Shown: positions 45,805 to 57,769 of the stretch, piece by piece
How the letters are laid out: the number at the start of each line of letters is the position of its first letter
Numbering within the stretch: position 1 is the stretch's first letter
NCBI GenBank assembly: GCA_001986395.2
Contig: MQVO02000010.1
Location: 1,054,001 to 1,118,000 of the forward strand
Origin: Irpex lacteus
Taxonomy: Eukaryota > Basidiomycota > Agaricomycetes > Polyporales > Irpicaceae
Length of the DNA: 64,000 bases
Direction of reading: 5' to 3'
Made by a program: the position numbers and the translations under genes
Notes under the pieces: model-generated
Databases searched by the model: none
What the model was told of the DNA's origin: nothing
What the model saw: only the letters and a program-made list of their open reading frames with translations

Positions 45805-48137
45805 ATGTCCGACCACAACAACAACGACTCATCCTCAGGTATTTCTGTGCTTTTGCTACCAATAACAACGGCACGCTACGACACGCCGCCTAATCGTGTC
45901 AACTCCGAGTCCGAAGGGGGGCAACTTCCTGAAAACGCAAGTTCAGAGTCATACCCTTTAGAGAGCTCTGATACACAGTACGATATTTATGCGCATCGTA
46001 ACAGATGGTATAGACAACTTACAATGTTATCCACGCTCATACGTATAAACAGACCACTTGATGTTCAAGTTCATATTGAAGAGAGCTACAGACGCAGCCT
46101 TCAACAAAGCGCCAAGTCCGCTCCGTTGAATCGATTTCTACTCTTTCTACTTGCGCATCTCCTTCCTGCGGCTAGCGATGAGCAGCTTCAGACATCATGG
46201 GAGCAGCTATTGTCTGTTGCTGCTGAAATCTGTAACGAAAACAAGGATATACCTGTCGCCTCTGCGGATGCATCATCTTTCTCCGGCCACGCCGACGACG
46301 ATGTGGCCTCGCCTGATCAGCATATAAACGAACTTCAGAAGCTTTTGCTCGCGTAGTAGGTTTATTTTCTGTTATATTATATCCACTCTGACGGTGATGC
46401 TTTATCCCATGCTAGCTGTAACGCAGATGAGATAGAAACTAGGTATGCTTCCTGGGTCCAGCTCTCGAACCAGGTCCTCGAGACGTTGCAGGGCGACGTC
46501 GCAAACAAACTCGAGTCCATCGGACTGCCGCGTCTGGAGGTAATCGGCCCGACCACTCTCATCTTTCAGCGCAATGACAAGAAACATGTCGCTGAGAGCG
46601 CTCAGTATTTCGACATCGACGGGCAGCATGTCGCAGATAGACCACTACAGTGTCCAAATGTGACAGGACTCTCGATAGCAGCTGCCATCAAGACGAACGG
46701 TGATCCACTATCTGACACCCCATGGGAAGCGACTTGGAAACAACACTCTTCTAAATCGGCTGTCGCTATACCTCACGAAGCACCCGCATGGACCGACATC
46801 CTGCTCAATGTCGAATTGAGAAAGCAGAAGGGCCGCAAGATGGAACCCATCCGGTTACATTATGACGCAAAGTCGGCTGTATGCGACATACCACCTTTCT
46901 CGTTCGGTGCACTCGGAGATGCCGACTTGGAGAAGGTCATCGTTGACAGCGCACTGGACCTGGAGACTTACTCACCACGAAGCCAGAACCAGCGGGATGA
47001 TGTCGAAGGCCCGGATGGCGCTGGCCGTCCGGGGATAACGCAGAGAAGTAACAGTGGGAATGCTATTCCTCCAGACTCTGAGAACCCCCAGGATCCCGAG
47101 ATTCATCCGCGTCCGTCAGGCTCGATTTCGAGGCCATCGCTCCCTGTGCAGATGGCTATATATGCTGGAGAGCGACTCTCATCCAGCGTAGCAGTTTACC
47201 ACACTATTGGTTTTCTCGTCGTAGGTGAGCTGTAATGAGTCGATCCTACACGAGTCCCCTGACGACTTTACCAGATGACATACTTTGGCTGTGGTGGTTT
47301 GACCGCGAAGGCACAATCCAATCCCATGGGCTGAACTTCATTACAGATTTCCACGTCTTCGTTTCGCTCCTCGCTATCCTTCAGCGATTTAATCTAAAAC
47401 ATTGGGGTCGAGACACCCTATTTGGAGTGAATAGCGGGAAATACCAGGACTCCGAGTCTCATGAAATCTATCTACGTTTTCCATCGGGGGACAAGGATGG
47501 CCCGCGGCCTGGCGTAGAGATCACCGTCAAGCTGCTGAGTGGTGCTACGAAAGTTGGCCCATGTAGTACCGACACCAAGCATTACCTCGAAAAAGGTTAC
47601 ATGAGTTTCGGATACCAGGCTCGTCTGGTCACGACGGGCATTGTGCATCTTTTGGCTCGCTGGAGCCTCTTGCAGCGCTTGGCTGGCGTTTATGCGAGGG
47701 ACGTCATGGATGGCCTCGGACCTGTCTGCGGGCACACTCCCTCTATCATGGAGACACAGCAACATTTCTCTGTCGACTTGGTTGAGAACGTTCTGGGTAT
47801 TCAAAGGACGGGATCGAAGAAGCGATATCGCATGCGTCGTATCTTAGTCTGTTACAAACTCTCGCCGATAACAGACCTCAAAGACCTAGACTTAATGACG
47901 GTATGGCTTGATTGTTTTAGATGTGCGTGAAGTCCATTCCTATCACCGGCCTTTTTTTGTTCAATGCTGACATGCAGCACAGGCCATTTCGCGCTCTGGA
48001 AACAAAATTTGCACCATCGTGATATCCGTCCACAGAATCTTTTGTATCGAAGACTTCGCAATAACGGCATCATGGGCTTTCTTCAAGACCACAAATATCA
48101 TAACTACACCCCGGCTAGCGATAACCATGCCGAATGA
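45805..48137 (+). CDS. FunK1-type kinase, truncated after the catalytic loop (copy 2)
   Basis: Tandem paralogue of the gene at 43,036, with the same exon pattern and ~70% similar protein by eye (MSDHNNNDSSSGISVLLLP; LNRFLLFLLAHLLPAASDEQ; SWVQLSNQVLETLQGDVANK; DDILWLWWFDREGTIQSHGL; LHHRDIRPQNLLYRRL). It ends at almost the same place: FLQDHKYHNYTPASDNHAE and stop, again with DHK replacing DFD. The shared end point shows that the truncation predates the duplication. The start is the ATG at 45805, since the frame upstream has only a TTG. It converges on RPC1, with 220 bp between stops. Confidence 0.72.
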
Positions 48138-48357
48138 AATTTTAGCAGCGAGGCTCTTGCTTGCAGAGCAGATATGTCGTTACATATCGTATATCTTTCG
48201 TCCCTAAACACGCCACTTATTACTACTCATGAAGAGGTCATTTCTTTACCTCAATCAATGTGTGTCTGGTATGTTTCATCTCGCTGTCTGTCACGCAAAA
48301 ATACGAGTCGTACTCGATTAATGTTCCATTGAATCACATTACAAACAATTTCATTTC

Positions 48358-51300
48358 TCAAAGGGCACCCTCAAACAACAGCTTCCTCGGCTTGCTAACA
48401 GTAGGTGCTGGAGTGATCAAAGCTGGCCTGCAAAAAGTGTCGTGCCGTCAAAATGTCGTCAAAATGTCGTCGCATGGGTCATGGATGGGAAAGGGAAACC
48501 GACGATGGGTGATCAAAGTACGTACATGGATGTTCCTGTGTTTGCAGCGGGGTTGCCCATGATGATGCTCTCAGAGACACCCGCGATGCTGTCTGTCTTG
48601 CCTAGAGCTGACGCATCGAACAAGTGGTCTGTCGTCTTCTCGAATGAAGCGAGCATCAGAACACTGTCCTTCATCTTTGCTACACCAAACCGTGTGATAC
48701 CCAATACTTCGCCCTATAAGATACACGATGTCAGTTCCCATCTCTCTATCAGACGGAGAGTGAAAACTGGCCTTGTAAGACATGATGTCTCCAAGAAGCA
48801 TAACATGCCGAGGGTCGATGCTCATACCGTGACTCGCCATTGTGTACTGGATCTCATTGATGATCGTCCGACGGGCTGCCTCAATACCCAGTACCTGGGC
48901 CGTCTCGATGACGTGGTTAGACGTCGTATGCTCTCCAATAATCCCTACAAAGACGTGTGAGAACGTCCTTCGCGCTTGAGAGACACATTTACTGTACCTT
49001 GCGTCGTCATAACTTTCTGCAGTCCATATCCTTCGACGAGCAGCTCCTTGTCGCCTTTCTTACCACGAGCGTCGTCTTTCTCTTTGATGTTGATGATTGC
49101 TCTACGAATGGTGGGTACTCCCTACAAAACGTATCAGCAGTATGCACTGGCCACACTCTGAGACACTGTTCACCTTTACGACCACATCCGGTAGTAGCCG
49201 TTTGAGCTCTCGCAGGCGATAGTACTTGTCCGGACCATCAACATAGAGTCTAAGACGATTTTTCCGTGGAAGAACGGTGATAGTCTGGAGGCCATTGAGC
49301 AAACGCGGAAATACATACGACAATAGTTAGTGACGCCTACCTCTTGTTTGACCTTCAACTTCTTGGCAGCGACTATCGCCCACTTGATGTCGTCAAGCGA
49401 AAGTTCGAGCTGTTCGACGAGTTAATCATGGACTGTATATCTGGTCCTTTGAGACCTACCTGCAAGTCTTGAATAGTCTTGGTATCGATTATAATGCCAA
49501 TGTACGTATACTCAGGTGCCCATGCTTCCTCCAGAACTGATGCGATCTACGTAGTGCAAAACTCAGCTGACAACCAAAACGCACAATGTGATAATGACCC
49601 ACGTCACCCAACATTGTCTTCTCCAATCGGCCTTTCACAATACGGGCAGATGCCTCATTGTCGCTTGTAACAAGCTTACAACTGATAATTGGCGTGCTGA
49701 TCGCCTTTGCAGCGTTGATGATCTCCTTAATACGAGGTACACCGAGAGTGACGTTCATGGATGCAACACCAGCAAAATGGAATGTCTTCAACGTCATTTG
49801 CGTACCGGGCTCTCCAATGGACTGGGCGCCGACAGCACCGACGGTAGAGCCTGTTAGCGCGTCTCTATCAGGAACGAGTCTACTCATTGTTGATGATAGC
49901 ACTGACCTGGTTCTATCTTTGCCTTGACGTACTTCTTCCAGCAAATATCGAGGAAGGTCTTCAACTGCTGATCAGTGACCTTCATCTTGTTATCGACTAT
50001 AGCCTTCTCAGCATCTGTACAAGTCTATTTGTTAGCAACAGCAAAAATATGAGAACAGCAGTATAGGCAGCTTACCAGTTGCACCCATGGACAGATCAGT
50101 ATCCTCGTCCCACTCTTCTTCACGCTCCAGAGCTTCGAACATCCCCCGGCTCTTGCGCTGTTCGGCCAATTTTTGAGCTACGTTCTCAGAAATGAAGCCA
50201 CGTAGGGTCGCGAGATATGCTGCAGTACACTCCGTGGTGAACTTCTTCTTTGATAGCTCTCGGTCGACCGTCTCCATGATCTCGAAGGGGAGGAGACCAC
50301 GGGCACGACGCGTCGCAATAGACTATTGACAAACATAAGTGCGACTATACTTGAGAAGAAAGGGGAAAGATGCTTGCCGACGCGTGACTCCAAGCTCTCG
50401 TCAATTCGACCGGCTGCGCGTCACCCTCCAGACAAGCCGGGTCGAGTCCATCGTCACCATACCGGAATTGGACGACACCGCCCGTAGCGTTCCTCACCGA
50501 CGAATCATAATGTGTAACGAGATCCTCGAGGGCTTTCATGAGACGACGTTGCATGTATCCAGTCTCAGCAGTCTTGACAGCAGTGTCGACAAGACCCTCA
50601 CGACCAGAGATGGCGTGGAACAGAAACTCGGTGGCGGTGAGACCGGTGTAGAAGCTGTTTCGGACGAAACCTTTCGACGGTGGTTCTCGAGATTTCTTCG
50701 GGAAGTGAGGAAGCGAGCGATCTTGGAATCCATCAGGGACACGATGGCCCGCGATGATCTGTTGTCCGACACAAGCCACCATTTGCGAGACGTTAATGAC
50801 CGAACCTACGTCTTTGGTGAGTCTCGAGCCTCTTTTGAGAGTCGCATAAAGTACCTTTCGAACCACAGGTGGCCATGATCAACGGGGCATTGTGTCTGCT
50901 CAGCTCTCTCATGCAGATCTCTCCGACCTTGTCACGGACATTAGACAACACGGACGAGATCATCGCTTCCAAAGTCTGCTCCTGATCACATCCCGGCTTG
51001 TTCTCCAGTAGCCCCTTCTTTGCCCGTGCGATAAGGTCATCACATTCCGCGTACGCTCGCTGTACCATCGAATCCTTCAAACGAGATAGCTCAGGCCCAG
51101 GAATGACGTCGTTGATACCCAGAGAGAAACCATAGTTGGCTGCAGCGTGAAAAGTCAGTGCCATTGAACATAATGATGAGAAGTCACGTACCCAGATATC
51201 TAGCGCAAAGCTTCGCGAGGCGACCCATAGCTGCCGCAGCCTCGTGCGGCCCATAGTCTCTCATTATAACACCGAATATCGACTTCTTCTTGCCACTACC

Positions 51301-53637
51301 GACAGTAGCCTTATCCATGACACCGCACATGATCTCGCTGTTAACAACGACGAGCCATCCGTCATTCGGAGACATGTCCGATGCAGGCTTCATACGCGGA
51401 TAACACTGAGGGTTCGGTTTCTCTTCTTTGTTGCACTTGGACTCGACGTTTACCATAACATTGCTCTGCTTATTCGGGCGCATAAGGACACTGAAAACCT
51501 GTTTGCCTGTCCATAGACGAACAGGTTTCCAGATTGTAGGCGGAGGGATGTCGATTTGCATGTTGGCGTCGCCGAAATACGAGCATATCTGCGTGAATTG
51601 GCGTCTGTCGAAAAAGCGGTCGCGGCGGGAAAGAAGGTAGGAGGCTGTGATGAAATCTTGGATGGCGGCGATAACGGGTTCTCCGTTACGGGGTGTGACG
51701 AGGTTGTGCTTTACGCTCATTAGCTCAAGAGCTTCCGTACGTGCTTCCTCGGTTTGGGGGACGTCTATGGAACGAATTAGTGTAAGTTTCACAGTCGTGC
51801 CAGATAACTCACGCAAGTTCATTTCGTCACCGTCGAAATCGGCATTGTATGGACCGCAGACACACTCGTTCAGTCGGAATGATCTCCACGGACGGACTTT
51901 CACCTACTGGAAATGAGAAAAAGTGTAGAACCACAATTAAACAACTTACTCGATGACACATGATTGAAAGCTATGGGGAATTGAGCATCAATTTCCTCGA
52001 ATACGAAACTACGGACATACCTTGTGCAGACTAGGCTGCCGATTGAACAACACGATATCACCGTCGATGATATGCCGCTCAACAACGTCCCCAACTCTCA
52101 ATCCATCCGCGACCGCATTGCGATTACCAAACTTCAAATACTTCTTGAACCCGCTGCTCCCCGCCGTCACATAATTCGCACCAGGATGAAGATCACACCC
52201 GTTCCTCACCGCTTTCTTCAACAGGTCGATATTATGCGCCGTAACGCGTTCCGGATACGTCAGGATTTTTGCAACGCGTTCCGGCACAGCAACCTCGTCG
52301 ATGTTCAAGTTGGGATCAGGCGAGATGACAGTCCGCCCCGAGAAGTCGACACGCTTTCCTGACAAGTTCCCTCGGAAACGACCCTGCTTGCCCTTCAGGC
52401 GCTGGCAAAACCCTCGAATCGGCTTTTGGCCCATCTGCGAGGGCACGCCAGGTAGCTCGGAGTTGATGTACATGGCTATCGAGAGCTGAAGGAAATCCCA
52501 TTGTTCCTGTGGACAGAGGGCGAGATCATGAGTATGCTGGGACGAATTAGAGCTGAGGTGAGCGACTGATGCTGACCATAAACTTCGCAGTAGGTGCACC
52601 TTTGGCGAGCCCTTGCTTGATGAGGGCATTCGTGAATACAATCTCGGTCAACTTCACGGTAAGGTCGTCCTCGTTTGAAGCGCCATCTTGAGCAACAGAA
52701 GGTCGTATACAAACAGGAGGCACGGAGATGTACTGCCATATGTACTCTTCCGGTCGAGCGTACTCAGGACGCAAACCGAGAAGCTCACAGTCCTCGTCTG
52801 ACATCCGCTTGAACAGGTCCAGGACTTTCAAGGGGTTAAGCTCCTCGTGTACAGCACGATTAACGTATATGCCGAGTTCTTTCTGCGCCTCGATGGCCGA
52901 TGAGAACGTCTTCTTCCATTTCTCCATCTCTTCAGCGGTCTTCTTGGCGCGGAATTTATCGTGGATGATCTTCAAGGCACCAGCCTTCTTCACAGCACCA
53001 TTCGTTGACGCACAGTAAGGGCAGTATACGGTCTTCCTGGCTAGGGTGTTCACGGACTTGATGAGGGCCTGTCGATGGATATTCTCGAGTCCTGGTCTAC
53101 GGAATCGCTTTAGGTAAGACCGACGATCCGGTTCCTCAAGTAGTACTCTGGCGCATGACTGTACACTCTGAGCACATATAGCGAGATTCATTATAAGGAT
53201 ACGCACCTTGCATATACACTGTAGTATACCGATAGTGTGCTTAAAATATCCTATGTGAAACACGGGTACGGCGAGCTTGATGTACGCATAGTGCCCGACA
53301 CATTCGACCGACGAGAGCCCGCACGTCTCACAGAACGCGCTCTTCTCTGTTGTACCCTATGCGTTAGAGTGATAAGCTTCAGTTGTCCGTTGAGAGAGGG
53401 ACCACGCACCAGACGTCTATCGAGCACACCATCCTTGACGGGAAGCCGGTCGGCGGCGGTATATAGGTCGCGATGTGTGACCTCAAATTCTGAGACCTTG
53501 ACGGTGTCTTGGTTGTTGAGGATGCTAAACTGGAGCTTCTTACTGGAAGTTATTGACGTTCAGTACGAAACAAAGGTGGAATGTCTGAAGAGAACGTACA
53601 TGACTTTGGGTGCCTGGTGGGACACTGACTCCTTCAT
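48358..53637 (-). CDS. RPC1: RNA polymerase III largest subunit
   Basis: Catalytic largest subunit (Rpc160) that makes tRNA and 5S RNA. About 15 exons from [12 protein letters not shown] (53637) to [10 protein letters not shown] (stop 48358). Clamp zinc sites: [20 protein letters not shown] and [14 protein letters not shown]. The active-site region has [31 protein letters not shown] and the metal-binding motif [14 protein letters not shown] with its three Asp residues. The funnel and bridge region follows ([20 protein letters not shown], then [40 protein letters not shown]), and the trigger-loop part is [20 protein letters not shown]. The Pol III identity rests on [19 protein letters not shown], on [20 protein letters not shown] and on [20 protein letters not shown]. 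Length is close to 1,400 residues, normal. Confidence 0.95.
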
Positions 53638-53937
53638 CGTGCCAATGTGTGGTTTACGCCTTTATTGAATTGAGTTGTGACAATAATACACGTTACAGAA
53701 CCTCTATTTCGTTCTTGCTATGAGTTTGCAAACATGAGGAGCCAAGGCCAGAGTTATTGAAGGAGTCAAGAATTGCAGCCACCGGCGACCAAAGCCAAAG
53801 CAGAAATTGAATCATGGGCGCCTTGATCGCTGAACGCCTGATAGGCGCGCGTGACGGGATGTGACACACGCCAGGACGCGACTGCACTTGCGCGTCCTCG
53901 ACCACTCGCATCTCAATCTCCTCTCTCATTCACGAAC
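53638..53937. promoter_or_regulatory. Divergent promoter RPC1 / SCL1
   Basis: 300 bp between two housekeeping start codons in opposite directions. Pyrimidine-rich ATCTCAATCTCCTCTCTC precedes the SCL1 start. No TATA box seen. Confidence 0.5.
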
Positions 53938-55064
53938 ATGTCCAGAACATCTTACGACAGGTTTGTAAGAGCTAACAATGAAAGGATAAGCTGCTAATGA
54001 AAAGCTTGTTTGTGTAGGTACCTCACTGTCTTCTCGCCTGAAGGACGGTTATATCAAGTCGGTGAGTAGACTGCTTTAGCAAGATGCCCAGACTTTGACG
54101 AATATGTTGCGCAGAATATGCCTTCAAGGCGATAACGGGGTCTGGACATACCGCCATCTCTGTGCGAGGCAAAGATACGGCGGTTGTGATCACACAGAAG
54201 AAAGTCCCAGTGCGTAACTGCGCCCATTAGCCAAACTACACAGATCTCAGTCATTGCCCGCTACAGGACAAGCTGCTCGATTCCTCCACCATCACTCACT
54301 TGTACAGTATAACGCCAACGATAGGAGTTGTTATGACAGGACTCATTGGTGCGTACAATTTGCCCTTCATTGCCTGTAAGGTTTGACTGACTGCTCTGTT
54401 TACAGCCGATGCACAAGCCCAAGTGTACCGCGCACGATCAGAAGCCGCCGACCACAGGTACAAATTCGGCTACGAGATCACACCCGACGCACTCGCCCGA
54501 AGACTGGCGAACATCAACCAAGTGTACACCCAACGAGCGGCCATGCGACCTCTGGGCATCTGTACGCTCATCACCCCAAAGTCTATTGTGAATTGCTAAC
54601 AGTGTGCATGTAGCCATGATCCTCATCGGGATTGACCCAGAGTTCGGCCCTCAAATATTCAAACTCGACCCGGCAGGCTACTTTGTCGGTTTCCATGCCA
54701 CAGCCGCAGGACAGAAACAACAAGAGGCGATGAACCACCTGGAGAAGAAGTGGAAGAAGCTGGATTCGGGAGGAGGTGCTGATGACGCTGCCAAGGCTGG
54801 AAAGACACTAAGTCGGTCAGAGGTTATCGAGGTACGTCTCAAGATTGTCTTAACTCTCCTACGATTCTTACTGAGAGCAACACCGTGCAGATGGCGATCG
54901 AAGCTATCTCAACAGTCCACGCAACAGACTTCAAGCCTGGAGAAGTCGAGATTGGTATTGTCTCAGATGGTGAGGAGGAGCCTCTCAAGACTCGTGGTCA
55001 GTGGCGGGTGCTCCCTGAGGATGAGGTGGAGAAGCACTTGTTGGCCTACGCTGAGAAAGATTGA
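53938..55064 (+). CDS. SCL1: 20S proteasome subunit alpha-1
   Basis: Outer-ring alpha-1 subunit (PSMA6/Scl1). Six exons from MSRTSYDR (53938). The alpha signature [20 protein letters not shown] is complete across the first two introns. Further marks of alpha-1 are [80 protein letters not shown] and [20 protein letters not shown]. It ends [12 protein letters not shown]. Compared with the human protein there is a Gly/Asp/Ala-rich insert of about 12 residues ([18 protein letters not shown]) in the loop before the last helix. About 255 residues. Confidence 0.94.
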
Positions 55065-55210
55065 ACTACATGTATTATTTACGGACCTATGGCACGCGCA
55101 ATTTCGGCAACTTGTAAATCAGTCACAACGCGCAGTGTGATGTGTTATAAGACCAAGAAATCTCTCGAATATTGAACGTGCCAGAGTATATGCGCTTGGA
55201 ACCTCTATAA

Positions 55211-55696
55211 CTAGTATAGCGACGCGCCGCCGCTCTATACAATCCGTTCAGCGGGTTTCGTTTTGTAACCACGATAAAGCAAGACGCACCGTGATAGCCT
55301 CAGCCTCAGCTTCCGACAACTCATGCTTCCAATACCGCTTCGGAGCCTCCCAAAAGTCCGTGAACACCTGTGCGCCGCCCTTACCCGAACTCGACTGCGG
55401 TACCGAGGAAGAGGAGGACCCGGACGCCTTGAACTTGTTCAGGAAATCGGAGAACGACTTCTGCAAGTCAGCGGGAGCTTGAGGGTGTGGGTGTTGAGGT
55501 TCGGGTGCTACATTCAGTTATAACGAGCAAAGTGCACAACACAACCGAGGCATTCTGTTAGTGAAGCTCATGGCACGAAAACGTGCAGGGTAGAACACGT
55601 ACTTGATGGCCATTTTCTCTTTCCTAGGAAGTTAATGAGGGGCTTGTGCACTCTGTGCGTGGCTGCTGCGTTGGCGAGGCGTAGTGAGGGGTGCAT
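55211..55696 (-). CDS. KGD4: KGD4/YMR31-type 2-oxoglutarate dehydrogenase subunit
   Basis: Small mitochondrial protein that ties the E3 component to the 2-oxoglutarate dehydrogenase complex. Three exons: 55696-55603, 55507-55290 and 55234-55211 (the last only 24 nt, coding SGGASLY and stop). The N-terminus reads MHPSLRLANAAATHRVHKPL then INFLGKRKWPS, matching the family pattern of a presequence followed by a conserved basic block. A Pro/His-rich linker and a Ser run follow, then FWEAPKRYWKHELSEAEAEA ending in ITSGGASLY, the family's C-terminal signature. The start at 55696 was chosen because a later ATG (55613) is out of frame with exon 2. About 111 residues. It converges on SCL1. Confidence 0.83.
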
Positions 55697-56050
55697 CGTA
55701 GTGGTTGGTACTAAAGTAGCGAAGGGAGGTGACGTCGCTCGTTTAGGCAGGTCTGTTCGTGGCCGAAATCACCGCCTCGTCCGAAACAGGCCGTACACCG
55801 CCAATATTGCACACTCGCTCACAAGACCATCAGCTCGATAATTGTGTATATTCAAGAATCAAGATAGCGTAAAGGGAAAAAATGTATAATAGTACGGAAG
55901 GAAGGATCGTAACAGTATACTTAGTAGTAGTATGTATCATGACTCGCGATAGCTGTCTTCTGCTGACCCACCAACACGTAGTATGAGCCGAAGGAAAAAT
56001 GAACAGAGACATACAGATTATTCAGTCAGCCTAAGAATGCAACTGGTGTA
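55697..56050. other. Intergenic stretch, no gene seen
   Basis: 354 bp: promoter side of KGD4, then 3' flank of the next FunK1 copy. No exon. Confidence 0.4.
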
Positions 56051-57218
56051 CTATTTCGTCCGGTCGACCCATTCCCAACCCGCAAGTGATTTGTACCGCT
56101 CGCTCAGACTACCGTCCTGGATATGCGCGTGCGAGTTTTGTACATCGTTAAGAACTCCAAGTTCCTCAAGTGGCTGATCTATTGAAGCCCTAATTTCCCT
56201 CAAGATGTCATCAGGAGATTCCAGTGACTCGTATGCGACTCTTCCTTTTTGTTCCGCTCTTTCAACTGCGTCTACACGATCGTGGACCCGCCTGAAAAAG
56301 TTCCTGAGCACACTTTGGAACTGAAGATTTGAAGGCGATATGTGTTTTGGAAAGTAGAGTTGACGCAACCTGGAATCGCAGATCGCCTCTGTGTCCAATG
56401 CTGTCCACGTTGAATAAGGTGGGAATTCCCTAACAGATCCGACGTCGTATCGAGAAGCGACCCAAAGAGCCACGTATGCGAGCGATTCCACGTCAAAGTC
56501 TATCAACTCAGTCAGTTTTATCTTTTATCAACGTGCAGCGATACTCAAGCAAAAACACACCATAAATACGACGGACTTGAATCTCGTTGGCCATGCTCTC
56601 CATCAACTTAATTGCCATGAAAATCCTAGCCCCAGTACGCAAGGCCATCGGTTTGCGATCATCACCATGACAGCGGTCTAAGACGAAATTATCGCTAGTG
56701 TACCGGACTACTCTTTTGTACATGAGGTCCCCGCTGGTATCACAATAACGCAGTCTTCTCTCCTGACACATGTGGTGACCTATCAGTGTGGACAGCACGG
56801 ATGTGGACGCGCACGTATCGATCTCTATACGTACATTCAAGGCGAACTCACGAGGCCTGGATATTGACCTCGGACACATCCTCGGAGAGACGCGACGCAG
56901 AAGAGGGCGACCCGATACCGTCCTCGAGACTTCACTGGCAATTAAGACGTCCGAAGTGGGTGCGTGGTACTTCTGTTCATCGAGCAAAAAAGGGAGACTA
57001 CCGTTGACGACGACGTTCACACCATCCTCCGCGGCAGCACCATATACGCAGGCCGGTCGCAGTGGATCGTTCGTTTCAGCGATTTTTGAAGCATAAATCA
57101 TCTTCGTGGCGAAGCTAGGACGAGTTTCCGACTCGGAGCTGCTGCGATGAATCAGGGTAAGATCCGTCGAGGAGTTGGTAGGGCACCCTGGAGAAGCGCG
57201 GCCAAAGGATACAGACAC
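56051..57218 (-). pseudogene. FunK1-type kinase copy without N-terminal extension, degenerate
   Basis: Two open segments, 57218-56590 and 56508-56051, join across an intron at IY-DFDVESLAYVALWVASRY. The first segment aligns by eye with the kinase core of the full-length gene (FATKMIYASKIAETND against YVAKIYYPDETRSNEA; GSLPFLLDEQ against GHLPILLAEQ), which keeps a candidate ATP lysine. The catalytic loop reads LRYCDTSGDLM instead of LHHRDISEGNLM: His-Arg are lost, Asp is kept, Asn is replaced by Asp. The DFD motif is not recognisable. No ATG opens the frame (it begins with GTG), so the start is missing or in an unseen exon. Probably a decayed gene or inactive pseudokinase. Confidence 0.62.
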
Positions 57219-57769
57219 ACTCCGCTAAGTAACGTTTGAACGATGCCCACGAAGGAACCTAGAGGAGCCGCACCGGTATCGTGAAGTTCAAATCTTCCTT
57301 AACTTGAAGTTGTGCTGCCCTCCTTTCCGAGTCGGCGTGTTGTAAGCGTTGAGCAATACTCATAGTTGCGGATGAAGCCGGTAGGAAATGGCCTTATACT
57401 CCAAGCTGCAGTCTTCAGGCTTCAAGACTCGTCGTAGTAGTGGTCGACACAAGTGGTTCAACTCAAGCATGTGGGCGCCAATTGGCTGCTTCGGGCACTG
57501 GCAGTTGAGAAGTTTGCCCGCCAACCACCCTGCACTGCCTGCAGTCACATCTCTGTCCTTCCATTGTTTCCCAAAGCTTCTTCATCATACACGATTTCCA
57601 AGTATTACTTAATTTTTGAACAGATATGTGCGCCTCCCAAATACTAAGTACTGGTTACGCCGTCGCAAGGTCTGAATCGACGTCCAAGTCCGACATTCCA
57701 ACTCCCGACACTACTTAGCACAGACATAGGTACCACGAAGCCCGAGAAAACATGTACAAAAAGCTCGGA
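57219..57769. other. Intergenic stretch, no gene seen
   Basis: 551 bp between two same-strand FunK1 copies. Short open frames only; no homology to FunK1 exons noticed. Confidence 0.4.

Noticed and set aside
50339..50878. 179-codon plus-strand frame inside RPC1
   Set aside because: Antisense shadow of a conserved RPC1 exon ([16 protein letters not shown] region).
55467..55613. ATG at 55613 (MAIK) as start of KGD4
   Set aside because: Its frame leads to a stop after splicing; the frame from the ATG at 55696 joins cleanly and gives the family N-terminus.
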